A stretch of 64,000 bases of DNA. Origin: Laccaria trichodermophora. Taxonomy: Eukaryota > Basidiomycota > Agaricomycetes > Agaricales > Hydnangiaceae. The notes under the pieces are model-generated. The model ran no database searches, was not told the DNA's origin, and saw only the letters and a program-made list of their open reading frames with translations. A program made the translations under genes and the position numbers. Below, piece after piece: positions 34,784 through 45,195 of the stretch. Where the stretch lies: NCBI GenBank assembly GCA_018417955.1, contig JACTVC010000010.1:124001-188000 (forward strand). Reading direction: 5' to 3'. How positions within the stretch are numbered: the stretch's first letter is position 1; each line of letters begins with the position of its first letter.

Positions 34784-35367
34784 TAGTGTTTGAAAGTCCG
34801 GTTCGGTCCGGTTTTTTGATGCCCAGGGGCGTTAACCGTAACCGTAACCGGTCTGCATTTTCCCCAGAAGTCAAAAGACCAGACCGGACCGCAAAAAGAC
34901 CGCAGACCGCGGTTTTTTGCGGTCTATAGACCGGTTTCGGTCTGCATCGGTTTTAACTGGTTTATGACCGGTCTTTAGGCCAATATTTTAAAATTATTAA
35001 TCGGTAAATTTATTAACATTTTTAATAGCTTCAAAACGAGCCCAAGAACGTTAAATTCCGATAGGAATTGGTGCTTCTATAAAATAAGTCTGGTACATCT
35101 ATTATTCCCCAAAGTAATTTACATGTTAATTCATATCTCTCTCGTTTTTTTACCAAATCGTACGTTCTTGGGTGCGTTTTAAAGGGTATTTAAGGGGCTA
35201 CAAAAGACCGGTCCAAACCGGTCAAAACCAGTTCACTTTAACCGGTTTTTTTGCGGTCTTTACATTTCAAAAATAAAAGACCATAACCGCAGGTCCGGTC
35301 TTTTGCGGTCTTGGTCCGGTCTGGTTACGGTCTTTTTCCAGTCACGAGACTGGACTTCCAAACACTA
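34784..35367. mobile_element. hAT-type MITE, copy 2
   Basis: 584 bp with the same ends as the copy at 7,007 ('tagtgtttgaaagtccgg' and inverted 'ggacttccaaacacta'). Perfect 8-bp duplication CATTACAC (34,776-34,783 and 35,368-35,375). No ORF. Its interior is nearly identical to copy 1, which suggests fairly recent movement of the family. Confidence 0.92.
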
Positions 35368-35876
35368 CATTACACACTCCCCACGTCCAGACGACACACC
35401 ACAATGGAAGCAAGCTACATCATCTTGATGGGTAGAGGGAGTTGAGTTGGGATTAACGATCTGAGTGGAGAGGCGCAAGCCTCTATCACACTATACATGT
35501 CTTATACCCAGACCACAAGTATGATGGAAGCATACTACACCATCTTGATGGGGAAAGGCAATGGAGTTGGGATGGATGACCTGGAAGCCATCCACTTGCA
35601 TGGTTTCCCAGTACTCATGGTTATACATCACTGAAGAGAGAATGGGAGGATCATATGGGTATTTCTGGGTTAAGCTGGGAGCTTACAGTGACCAGCTTTC
35701 CAGATAGCAAATTATTTGGGGCCAAATTTTTTCTTTCTTTTATTCATCTTCTTTGCTTTGCTACCTTTTGGTCTCATTTTATCCTGATATTCACTCTGGG
35801 GAGCAAGAGGATTTCTATTCTATTATTCTTCCCCACCATTGTTTTCCTTACATGCCCTCTGGACATTGGGGGGCTT

Positions 35877-36195
35877 TGTGATATAGGATTGGAAGGGAAT
35901 GCCCAGAGGCCATAGTCAAACAGTGGTATATAGCTAGATTTGGATATCTTACATAATATATTGATCTTTTGTCTTGAACCACCACCTTGTCAGCAGTCTT
36001 GCCATCCTCTTGCACTACATGTAGTGCTTTGTATAACTGTACTTCCTACAGTATGCATAATCATGTTGGGCCAGCTGAGTATCTTGTAACTGCTCATTGC
36101 TCACTCATGGGTGTTGATCTCAGATCCACCCATTCTTGCCTCCTCCTTCCCTCTTGGCTTCAGCTATGCGAGAAGTTCAGAGTGAACGCTTCACA
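35877..36195 (+). repeat. 3' LTR of non-autonomous LTR element, copy 2
   Basis: 319 bp, preceded by the polypurine tract and followed by the target duplication GAACC. Confidence 0.9.
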
Positions 36196-38917
36196 GAACC
36201 TCTTGATCTTCTGGTCCAACCCCCACAGCATGTGCTGCGCGCGAGTGATTGTTCCTGAAGTACGGCGCAGGCCGCTTATTACGTTCAGCCTGCTGCCAAG
36301 AAGCTATAAGACTATTCCTCATCCGTTTAGCTACTGACTGAACGGATAATATTGTGGGGCAAATAACTTCGCTGAGGTAGTGCAACCATTCCACCGGTTG
36401 ACAACGTAAAATGCACGCAACGGCAGTTGGACCATCCGCTTCGTCAGGATGCAGGAAGTGGTGGTAGCGAATTCGTCGTTGGATGTATTCCAACGGATCT
36501 TCTTGTTCGTGACCTTTATTTCGGAAAGTCATTTCGTCGAATTCGAATGTTCGGTCTCGCACCCATTCTTCATCCAAGAAATGAGCTTGAATTCTGACCA
36601 TCATATTGTCCCAGTTGAGGGAGAAGTAGTCTTGATCAGATTCGGGTAAGGTTTCCCACCAACTTTGTGCGTAGGAGGACCATTTGAAGGGAGCTAGTTG
36701 CGCAATTCCTTCTTTCATCTTAGGGCCTAATCTAGTGAGGAAACCCATGCTGCTCAGGTATTCAATTGCGGTTCCTCCGGCTCCATCCCAATCAGGTAAC
36801 ATGGCGCTATTCAGTTTACGGTTCAATTGCCATTCTTCAGGGAGTCGCCACCAGGGAGGGACGTTAGCATCTTGAGGGTTCGAGGTGCCATTGTTTCCTC
36901 CCCCACCGCCTCCTCTGCCACCGCCTCCATTACCGCCACTTCCTCCATTGTTCCGAGGAGGATTGTACCAAGAGTCGGGAGGCGTCGGTCCATTGGGTCT
37001 GCTAGGGTTGCCGCCCCTTCTAGCATCTCCACTAGCACTTGAAGAGGAGGATCCCCCCAACAGCGGACCTTGACGGCTGGGCAGGGGATTACCTCCAGAG
37101 ACAGGGTTCCCATTACCGTTGGGCGGTAGGTTCGGCCCAGCTTCATTCTGACCAGTCTTATACTTAAAGGTATAACTGGTCCAAGACTTAGGGCTAGGTA
37201 TGTGCAAACTAAACGCAGCAGCAGCCCGAGGTTGGGAATGATTATTACTGGAAGCGATCGTCTCATGGTCATTGTTCGTAGTTAACATTTTAACGGAGGA
37301 AGCGCCCACAGCGGAGACTCCTATGGCTCCTACTCCCGGTAGTCTAGATACCGCATGACGTTTGGATAGCAGTATGGATATGGAGCTAGGTATTGTGGGC
37401 TCTGGAGCGAACCTGACGTTTTGACCTTCGTTAGCTGTGGGGTTTCGCGCTAGGTCATGTCTGGTGGTAGGAGTTAAGGAAGAATTCCTGGTGGTGTGAG
37501 ATTCCGCTCTATCAATTCCTTGAAATCCACATGGGCGATGTACTGTAAGCTCCTTGGGGATTTGTCTATCATTATAGGCTCATTTGCGCAAATATGCAGC
37601 AATTTCGGTCAAGTCCTCTGGCATTTTGTCGTAGTATTCAGATCTTGCTAGTAATTGTCCAACCTTGTTTCTAGTGGATCCATTACCGAAGATAGAACGT
37701 AGCGATCCTCTGGTAGATTCGTAGGAACTAACAGACATTCGATCTGACGTCTCGTACATTCGTGTGAGGGCGTTAATTTCTTGGGCAAGATGCTTAGCGG
37801 CAATAGTCGTTTGGTGTTGCAGGACGCGATAAGTAGCCAATATCTCCGTCCGGCTTGCGCAGGAAGCTAGCATTCGCAGGAAAAGGAAGTCGTAGTCGAG
37901 TATGAATCGATCTCGATCCCGCTTATTGAAGAAATTGGCTAGAACTTGTAAAATCTGATCCACCGCTACCACTACTTGCGAAGCTTCCAGCAGTAAAGAA
38001 CGCTCGACTCCGTAGACAACTTCATAGCCCGTGTATCTTATGAGGTCCTTCTTGCTAATCTCGTAAGTGGCGAATTTATGAATAGCTGCACCCAAATCGT
38101 CCCATCGACAGTCCTTGGGAGTCTTATATACCAACTCGAGAGCACATCTTAGCTGTTCGCAATCATCTTTCTCTCAGCCAGGGAGGATTCCGTCTATAGC
38201 TCCCAAGGGAACTAAAACGTCTTCGTCGGCTGCGGGATCGAATGTTCCGAATATTCAAGCAGCTGAGCGCGTAATGGGCTCAGCCCAGATTTGCAGATCC
38301 CTGTAGGGCTCGATGTCCCAGAAGATCGTGTCGAACTCAGAGGAGCTTTCATGGTCAATCGGCGTAGTCTCTGTCTCGTCTTCCTTCGTCTGACTAGACG
38401 TGGAAGTCTGAGTTTCGTCATTGTTTGTCGTGGTCCGGATGGCGGATTGTAGATTCCACAAATCGTCTACGAGAGCAGCATCGGATTGAGCAGGTCTTTC
38501 CGGGACCAAGGCAGCGGTTTGATTCGCGCCAGAAGCAGAGGGCTTACACACTCCTCTGTTTGGAGTGCCTTGTGGGGTATTGTTCGCGCTCCTGGGAGCC
38601 GTGGGAAGGTTGGAGGCAGGTCTACTCGTAGATGTTAGTCGACTCGCGCTCGGAGGAGCAGCAGGGTTTGACGAGGGTACAGTCTTGACTAGTTTCTCCA
38701 GAGCGTGGGGACCGGTGAGGATAGGTTCAGAAGAAGGCATAGTGCTATGGTTCGTAGGGGATGTTGCTTCGGGATCAGGTTCCTCCGTCACAGACACGTT
38801 CTTCCCTTTCTTTCTAGTAGTTAACGGGGTGACGAAGTCTCAGCTGGCTGAGTTATTGGTGTTGCGAGATTTGTTTTTAGAGATGTCCTCTCCGGTGGAG
38901 GGGATCGACGAACTCAT
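36196..38917 (-). pseudogene. chromovirus gag (N-terminal and capsid part)
   Basis: The frame starts at ATG 38,915-38,917 and runs about 900 codons to the inserted LTR element. The first half is Ser/Pro/Thr-rich. A helical part follows ('CRWDDLGAAIHKFATYEISK', 'ANFFNKRDRDRF'), then a Gly/Asn/Pro-rich linker ('GGSGGNGGGGRGGGGGG'). The capsid-like Retrotrans_gag region comes last ('WSSYAQSWWETLPESDQD', 'EDPLEYIQRRIRYHHF', 'CQPVEWLHYL'). Four in-frame TGA codons (38,840, 38,255, 38,174 and 37,580, start of each triplet) break it. No frameshift was found. Function in the intact element: particle assembly. Confidence 0.85.
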
Positions 38918-39587
38918 GAGGCAGAGCAAGGAATGAGTTTGCTGGCAGCTTCCTGGCTTAAAAGGAGGTCGTTGGTGGTCTGGGCGTGAATAGGGCACAG
39001 GTTGCCCTGTAATGACAATCAACAGGGTTGAAGGGACCCTAGAAGGTCTGTTCACAGGGTCCCAAGCAGAGAGGGCACTCGCGCGGCAGCAGCGGGCATA
39101 GCTCGAATCAGTTGGGAGAGACTTTAACTTCATGGTCGACCCGTGGCGCCCAAAAGCAGCAAGAAATCGCGCTGATGTAGGATTCGGTGAGGAAGTTACA
39201 CGGGTGCTGTGCGACGAAGTCCGCTCGTTTGATTCTCCAAGGAATTGATTCTCATAGGCTGCGAGTGAACGCGCCGTTGGGATTGGAGGGATCTCGAACG
39301 GGACTTCTTTGACTGTGCGCATAACGAACGACGAAGTAGGGTCCACTGGATCTTCGTACAGGAGATTCTTGCTAGCAGCGGGTGAACGCGCTGGCAAGAA
39401 TCGCGAGGCCTCTGGTAGTACTTCTTTGTCCTTCGGGGGGTCTAGTTCGGTTGTCGAAGTTAAGGCGGATAGGCTAGGGACAGTAGTCAGTTGACAGATA
39501 GTGTCAGAGGGACTTACCCTTTGAGGTTTCTCCACGCCTATGCACTCATGGACTTCATCTTGATGAAGTCCGCGGTGCCCCCACCAT
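38918..39587 (-). other. chromovirus leader with primer-binding site
   Basis: A 670-bp leader between the 5' LTR and gag. The primer-binding site (minus strand, about 39,565-39,586, TGGTGGGGGCACCGCG) begins one base inside the LTR. A frame of 364 codons in the gag register stays open from within the LTR (39,931) through the leader into gag. A longer N-terminal extension of Gag is therefore possible. Confidence 0.75.
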
Positions 39588-39960
39588 TGTGAAACTGGGC
39601 TATCGTCATAGACTTCTCGACGAGGTCGTGAGTGTGAGGCGAGGGAGTCGGACGTAGAGCGGACTACGTTGTTGACTTGTGTTGGCGGCGTGGTTCCGCG
39701 TGGCATTAACGCGCCTGAGATATCCTGTGACCCCGGAATAGGGACACTGTCACCTGGCGCAGGGCTCTTGTATCCCAGAGGGGAGACAATGGGTCGTCTG
39801 GCCATGAATCGTATCCGCGACCCAATCCATGTATTACGAGTAGTCATGGTAAGTAGGTAAGTACTACAAGGGGGCCACAACACAAGATAAACAAGGAACA
39901 AACAATTGTAACTACTATGATTCAATATCATGCCAAGGTAAAGTATAAACCACCGTTACA
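39588..39960 (-). repeat. chromovirus 5' LTR
   Basis: 373 bp, minus strand TGTAACGG to TTTCACA. It adjoins the primer-binding site, so it is the 5' LTR and should hold the promoter. The target duplication CATCC follows at 39,961-39,965. Confidence 0.93.
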
Positions 39961-39965
39961 CATCC

Positions 39966-41260
39966 AGAGTTGTTTTTGAGGTCCAGTGTATTTAAACTAT
40001 TGCCCAGGAGATTTTGCATTCTCCCAGGACATTTATATCAATACCAGGGTTGTTGCTTTTCTAATGTCCTGTGGATGTTAAAACCAGTGCTCCATAGATT
40101 TCACATTTCTGGGACATTTATATGGACACCAGTGTTGCTTTTTTGACATCTTGTGGGTATGAAAAGTCATGCCCCAGACATTTCACATTTTTCCGGGAAA
40201 TCCGGGGGTGTTACTTGGATGTCCTGAGGGTATTTAAATCAATGCTTTGGACATTTTGCATTTTCTTCAGACATTTACATGGCTACCATGGTTGTTTTTC
40301 TGATGTCCCATTGCTCTGGACATTTCGCATTTCCCCAAAACATTTATGCAGGTGCTTTTTCGATGTCCTCTGTATATTGAAACTAATGCTCCGGACATTT
40401 CGCATTTTTTCGGGACACTTATACCACTACCAGCATTGTTCTTCTGATGTTCCATAGATAATCATGTTATTGGTCCGGACATTTCGCATTTCCCCAAAAC
40501 ATTCATGGGAGTGCTTTTTGGATGTCCTCTGTATATTGAAACTACTGCTCCAGACATTTTGCATTTTTTCGGGACACTTATACCACTACCAGCGTTGTTT
40601 ATCTGGTGTTCTGTAGATAATCAAGTTATTGGTCCGGACACTTCACATTTCCCCAAAACATTTATGCAGGTGCTTTTTCGATGTCCTCTGTATATTGAAA
40701 CTAATGCTCCGGACATTTCGCATTTTTTCGGGACACTTATACCACTACCAGGGTTGTTTATCTGGTGTTCTGTAGATAATCAAGTTATTGGTCTGGACAC
40801 TTCGCATTTCCCCAAAACATTTATGTGGGTGCTTTTTCAATGTCCTCTGTATATTGAAACTAATGCTCCGGACATTTCGCATTTTTTCGGGACACTTATA
40901 CCACTACCAGGGTTGTTCTTCTGATGTTCCGTAGATAATCATGTTATTGGTCTGGTCATTTCGCATTTTCCCAAAACATTTATGTGGGTGCTTTTTCAAT
41001 GTCCTCTGTATATTGAAACTACTGCTCCGGACATTTCGCATTTTTTCGGGACATTTGTATCACTACCAGCATTGTTTATCTGGTGTTCCATAGATAATCA
41101 AGTTATTGGTCTGGACATTTCGCATTTCCCCAAAACATTTATGTGGGTGCTTTTTCGATGTCCTCTGTATATTGAAACTAATGCTCCGGACATTTCGCAT
41201 GTTTATGGGACATATGCCCTGGAGATAATGTATTTCGGAACTCCCTCTCCTAATTTCACC
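39966..41260. repeat. right tandem array of the giant foldback element
   Basis: Imperfect units with 'ggacatttcgcattttttcg', 'ggtgctttttcgatgtcctc' and 'tatattgaaactaatgctcc', plus a second unit type with 'ggtgttctgtagataatcaa'. The units are inverted relative to 9,060-10,800. ORFs of up to 139 codons here arise from the repeats. Confidence 0.8.
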
Positions 41261-41432
41261 ATCCATTTTTGCCTAAGACATCTGGCATCATTTGGCCCAA
41301 TGATAAACATTAGGTGTTTCTACACCTTTGGGCCAATCTACAGCACCATAGTCTAGTTGCTCATTGGGCCCATTTGGGTAGTCCTATGACCCATAGGACA
41401 ATTGACCAAGTTGTACTTTTATGGTACTATAG

Positions 41433-41960
41433 GGACACCTACGTCTACTTGTGTGTGGTCAGTCCAGTTGCCAGTTGCCATGTTTTTGTAAATATATAAA
41501 AACCGAAAAAGTCAGGTTTAGACCAGTTGCAACTGGTCTTTCGTCCCACCACATATTGTACCTTACTCATGCACATTTTACTTAATTTTCGGTCCCTGAA
41601 TCATCAAAAAAGGTCAAGAATTGGTTGAGATATGGCCAAAAACATTTTTATACATGCAATTTGAATGTATGTCCTCTCTGTTTTCACCCTATCTCAGTCA
41701 AATCTTGACGGAATTGCTTAAATTTTTTATCAGTCTACAGAGAATCAAATTATCTATCTATGTATGCAATGTACGTGAGGTAATATTTAGTTTCTGTGGT
41801 GTAATAAATTTTACAACAAAAGACCAGTCTTTTTCGCAGGACCAGTCTAAAACAGTCCGGTTGCAGTCCCTTAATATCTGGATCAGTCTAGACTGGTTGC
41901 AGTTGCCAGTTGCGTCATTTTGAGGTAAAAAACCGGACTTAACTGGACTTCAAAACACTA
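41433..41960. mobile_element. diverged hAT-like MITE relative (left end unclear)
   Basis: The right end 'ccggacttaactggacttca' plus 'aaacacta' resembles the terminus of the MITEs at 7,007 and 34,784. Internal 'ccagttgcaactggt' and 'cagtctagactggttgc' motifs are palindromic. A left terminus and a target duplication could not be identified. It abuts the end of the giant foldback element. Confidence 0.4.
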
Positions 41961-42550
41961 ATCAAAATGTAGTACATTTTGATTACTCACCTTACATTGA
42001 GTCTTCACATAGTACATGAAGACTCAACATTCAAATCTAATGTGTGAACGCCATCAGAAGGGTACAGAATCGTGAGAAATGGATGTATACACTATGGACG
42101 GTGGGTGTTTCACATTTACGAGCTGGGATAGGATTGTGAGGAATAAGGCAAGTACTTATGTTACTTTGTTCATCCTACGCAATACCAATCACATGCTATA
42201 CATGGATATCTCACCACCTTCTAGACATGGCAAGCTTCCGTTATCTGGGTCTCTGCTCTTGAGAGCCCAAAACATCAGGAAAAGAGGGCACAATTTCTCT
42301 AAAAACAACAAACATAAGAATATACCCTCAAACTCAAAAAATATGAGCATGTACTGACCTTCTTCAATCAACTTTACAAGTGCTTGAACCCCTTGTGGCC
42401 ACCATAAATGATAACAAGCAAGAGCATGTGCATATGATGTTGGGTGGGGAAACTATAGCTAAGTTTACGAGGAGGGAGAACAGTGCTCTGTATGAACTCT
42501 GTATTGTTGAAGGGTCAGCTGCAGCACTGGTTATCAAGAACCAAAGGTTG
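41961..42550. other. intergenic DNA, nothing recognised
   Basis: Short scattered frames only. A small inverted repeat 'aatcaaaatgtagtacattttgat' style palindrome lies at 41,961-41,985. No TE termini or gene motifs were seen. Confidence 0.4.
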
Positions 42551-42554
42551 TAAT

Positions 42555-42660
42555 AAATATGCCCCCATAGCCAAGTGGAAACTATAGACAAGTTAATAAG
42601 CAAGTCATAACAAGGCAACTAGTCAATAGGCTCAGAGTTCGATCCCCGCTAATAGTAATA
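42555..42660 (+). repeat. tRNA-like (SINE-like) sequence with A and B boxes
   Basis: 'tagccaagtgg' fits a Pol III A box and, about 65 bp on, 'gagttcgatcccc' fits a B box. The T and acceptor stems do not pair properly, so it is not a functional tRNA. It could be the head of a tRNA-derived SINE or a decayed tRNA gene. The tail, if a SINE, would run to about 43,000, but no end or target duplication was found. Confidence 0.3.
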
Positions 42661-43045
42661 ACAACTGTTACGTAGTAAAAAGTAATAAGACTTTTCTTAA
42701 GTCCGCGCAAGGCTTTGGCACAACCAAGGTTTTCATGCACTGCTTGAAATCCTTGTTCATCTACTCAGATTTATACACGACGCAACAGTTATCTTATCAC
42801 CATTTGCCCCTTGTATGGTGCACCCTACCCTGGGAGAACCTGGAATGTGAAATTAAGTTTGGGTGTGAGCCAACACCATCAGAGCAACCTCGAGCTGGTG
42901 AACCACTTTGATTCACAACATCTTTCAAGATATGTTAAATCATCAACAAATGTGGAACACAATGATGGGTAGTCCTGGTGGATTTAGCGAGGACCAGGTG
43001 TGTCTGACTCCCTTCAACTAATATACACCACCGGAGTACCCCTAC

Positions 43046-45195
43046 CTACAACTTCGCCTCCTTCTCCGCCGCCTTCACCTCTGCCTTTTCCGCCGCCTCC
43101 AACATGTCCTTCACCTCGCTCGCCGCCTCTGCCAAGTAATGTTTCAACACCTTCGTGTCCCTCTTCAACGACGTGATCGTCCACCGGATATAGTCGTCCC
43201 CTATCGAGTATGAGAGGCCGTACCCGTCAGGGACCACTGGATTTGGAGTTATGTTGTCAGCTTGACATTTGACACCGATGGAAGGAAGAAAAGGAAAGGA
43301 AAGAAAAAACACAAGGGAGGGGAAAAGGTAAAAACCTCACCTTCACCATATCCCCACCCATCAAAGAACCTCGAACTCAACTGACTCGTACTCAACTCCC
43401 AGTGACTCGACCTCCCAAACGCCGGGTCCTTATAAATCGCAGGCACCTCCTCACCAACCCTCACCAACTTCTTCAACCCAAACAAATGCCTATCCACCCC
43501 CTGACCATCCGCCGCCCAAGCAGAGTACTGCATATGCCTAGCCACAGCTTTCCCAAACAGCGCTTTCAGTTCCCGCGGTGACGAAGGGGAAGGGGGAGAA
43601 GAGGAAAGCATAGCTTCTGCCCATGCTTTCGACTCATTACTAGCGCTCCTAATAACCTCCGTCCTTCCCAGTTTAAATTTCCGCGTTTGCGCAGATTCAT
43701 ACGTTACGCCCGGGCGGCCGAACATTTTATGAAACGCGAGTTGTTTGATGAGTTGGGCACCGGCGTCTGGTGAGAATTTATGTTTCTTTAATAGGTTTTT
43801 ACCGAATCCTTCGTAGTGGAGGACGTGCAGGTCGTGTGCGCCCACTAGGTCGTCGAACCGTTTTTCAGAGGCGCGGATGAGGGATTTGGTGGTGTCGTTG
43901 AGGGTGAATTGGAGCTCTGAGACGGGGGGGAGGGAGGTGATGTCGATGGGGACGGGAGAGGGAACAAGGGGAACTTTGTTAGATGCGATGGAGGCGAGGA
44001 CGAATTCGTTCATTCGTAGTGTGGGTGTGCCGTCCATACAGGAATGTTCGCCTAGGAATCCGGAGCGGCCGTTCTCGTATACGATCACTGCTCACAAGTT
44101 TCATCAGGAAGACGAAGGAGAAGAGAAAAAGATAACTTACACTGATGTTTATCATACCACCTATTCCTGCCATTACCGACCCACGTTGCCCAGCTGATAT
44201 CGTCCCGCGTAACAGGCTTTGAGTCGTCCAGTGCTACCACGATCATTGCGCTCTCGATTTTCTGGAAAAGTTCCGCGTTCTTCGGAGACGCAGCCAAAAG
44301 GGCGGAACGCGCGTCGGTCCATAGGTCCCTATTGTCTGATGTCAGGGCGCCGATTGGGAATGAGGACGGTGTTGGCCCTGCAACAGAGATGATATGGTTG
44401 AATTGTCTGTGTAAAAAAATGAAGAGTTAGCGGATAATCACATGTCAAAATAAGGGGTTACGTACACTTCAAGCTCAGAGTAAGATAATTCTTTGCCGTC
44501 GGGGTGCGCGAGGGGTAAGACGAAAAAACGGTTCTTCCGAAGAACAACGATGTGGTTGTTCGTGGCGGGGTCAAACTTTGCTGCTGTGTCCGACGGTTTG
44601 GCGGGGTATCTCGAGGCGTGGAAGAGCCATTTATAGGACTCCATGCACAGTGGTGCGCCTCTTACTTTTTCAGGTTCTAATTTTCCACTTCTCTTCCGTC
44701 AATACCATGCAAACCACAGAGAGAGCACACATACCTCTCAGTAAGATCCCGGAAAGGCAACATAGCCTTGATCAGGCTCGCTGCCCTCTTAGCTGGGTCC
44801 CTCCTCGTGCGATCGTCCACATGCACAAAGAAGTAGCTTACGAACACCACCACTGGGTCGCGGTACCCCATATACGCTGCCTCATTCCACCAGTCGCTAA
44901 GCCAATTCTGTACCCCGGGCGTTGCTGCCCTTTCTTGGAGACGGCGCTGGAGTTCCGCGGCCTGTGAAGAGGCAAGGAATTGGGAGACAGATGATTGGGT
45001 GTTGTTATATTCGGAGGGGGTTAGAAGAGGTTGCACTGTTTCGAGGTATTTTGCGCATGTGGATTGGAGGGTTGGAACGGGGAGGGAGGGGAGGGAAACT
45101 TGGTATCGGAGTATTGGAGGGGCAGTGGGGTCGATGGCGTAGCCTGGTGGGGGGTCCTGCGGTGCGGTGGTGGAGGAGTGACGAGGTTTGGACAT
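43046..45195 (-). CDS. cat2: carnitine O-acetyltransferase, probably peroxisomal
   Basis: Transfers acetyl groups between CoA and carnitine, moving acetyl units between peroxisome, mitochondrion and cytosol. Five exons: 45195-44735, 44687-44466, 44406-44141, 44087-43341, 43260-43046; 636 aa, typical for the family. Early motif 'LPSLPVPTLQSTCAKYLETV', then 'WWNEAAYMGYRDPVVV', 'PLCMESYKWLFHASRYP', the catalytic His at about residue 331 in 'GEHSCMDG', and 'SWATWVGNGRNRWYD'. It ends in Ala-Lys-Leu, a PTS1 peroxisomal signal like that of yeast Cat2. No clear mitochondrial presequence follows the chosen start. Introns are 47-80 bp and give one continuous frame. Intact. Confidence 0.9.

Larger units (their letters stand above)
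31727..36195 (+). mobile_element. non-autonomous LTR retrotransposon, copy 2
   Basis: Two 319-bp LTRs (31,727-32,045 and 35,877-36,195), TSD GAACC (31,722-31,726 and 36,196-36,200). The primer-binding site starts at 32,047 (TGGTGGGGGCACC) and a polypurine tract ATTGGGGGGCTT ends at 35,876. No gag or pol. Inside are three tandem 321-bp units (from about 32,780), a tandem array of 'attatgcggcggactcttc' units (about 34,120-34,490) and a hAT MITE. It lacks the helicase-bearing insert of copy 1. It is inserted in the chromovirus gag, in the opposite orientation to it. Confidence 0.92.
11197..39960 (-). mobile_element. Ty3/Gypsy chromovirus, about 13.1 kb, swollen to 28.8 kb by nested insertions
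   Basis: LTRs of 373 bp (11,197-11,569 and 39,588-39,960) are flanked by a perfect 5-bp duplication CATCC (11,192-11,196 and 39,961-39,965). On the minus strand the order is LTR, PBS, gag with CCHC knuckle, protease, RT, RNase H, integrase, chromodomain, a second long frame, polypurine tract, LTR. Insertions lie at 12,333-13,133, 14,574-15,353, 18,530-22,939, 23,224-24,849, 27,895-31,417 and 31,727-36,195. Where I checked, removing an insertion and one duplicate restores the frame exactly. Eight internal TGA codons and a changed RT catalytic residue make it inactive. Confidence 0.93.
3495..41432. mobile_element. giant old foldback element, interrupted by later insertions
   Basis: Near 3,495-3,571 the sequence 'ccataaaagtacaac' begins a block ('ggacaattgtcctatgggtc', 'acccaaatgggcccaat') whose reverse complement ends at 41,432. 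Further in, a tandem array at 9,060-10,780 ('aaaaaatgcgaaatg', 'ggacatcc' units) is matched in inverted orientation by arrays at 11,060-11,196 and 39,966-41,220. These are the two arms of one foldback element. An LTR element at 3,823-8,835 sits in the left arm and the 28.8-kb chromovirus splits the right arm. Without them the element is about 4.2 kb. No clear target duplication was found at the outer ends. Confidence 0.55.

Noticed and set aside
13281..38842. Programmed TGA readthrough or recoding as an explanation for eight in-frame TGA codons
   Set aside because: The contexts differ from site to site, and the LTR differences show the same CpG transition bias, so deamination explains them more simply.
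42600..42660. Functional tRNA gene
   Set aside because: A and B boxes are present, but acceptor and T stems do not pair and no convincing anticodon arm was found.
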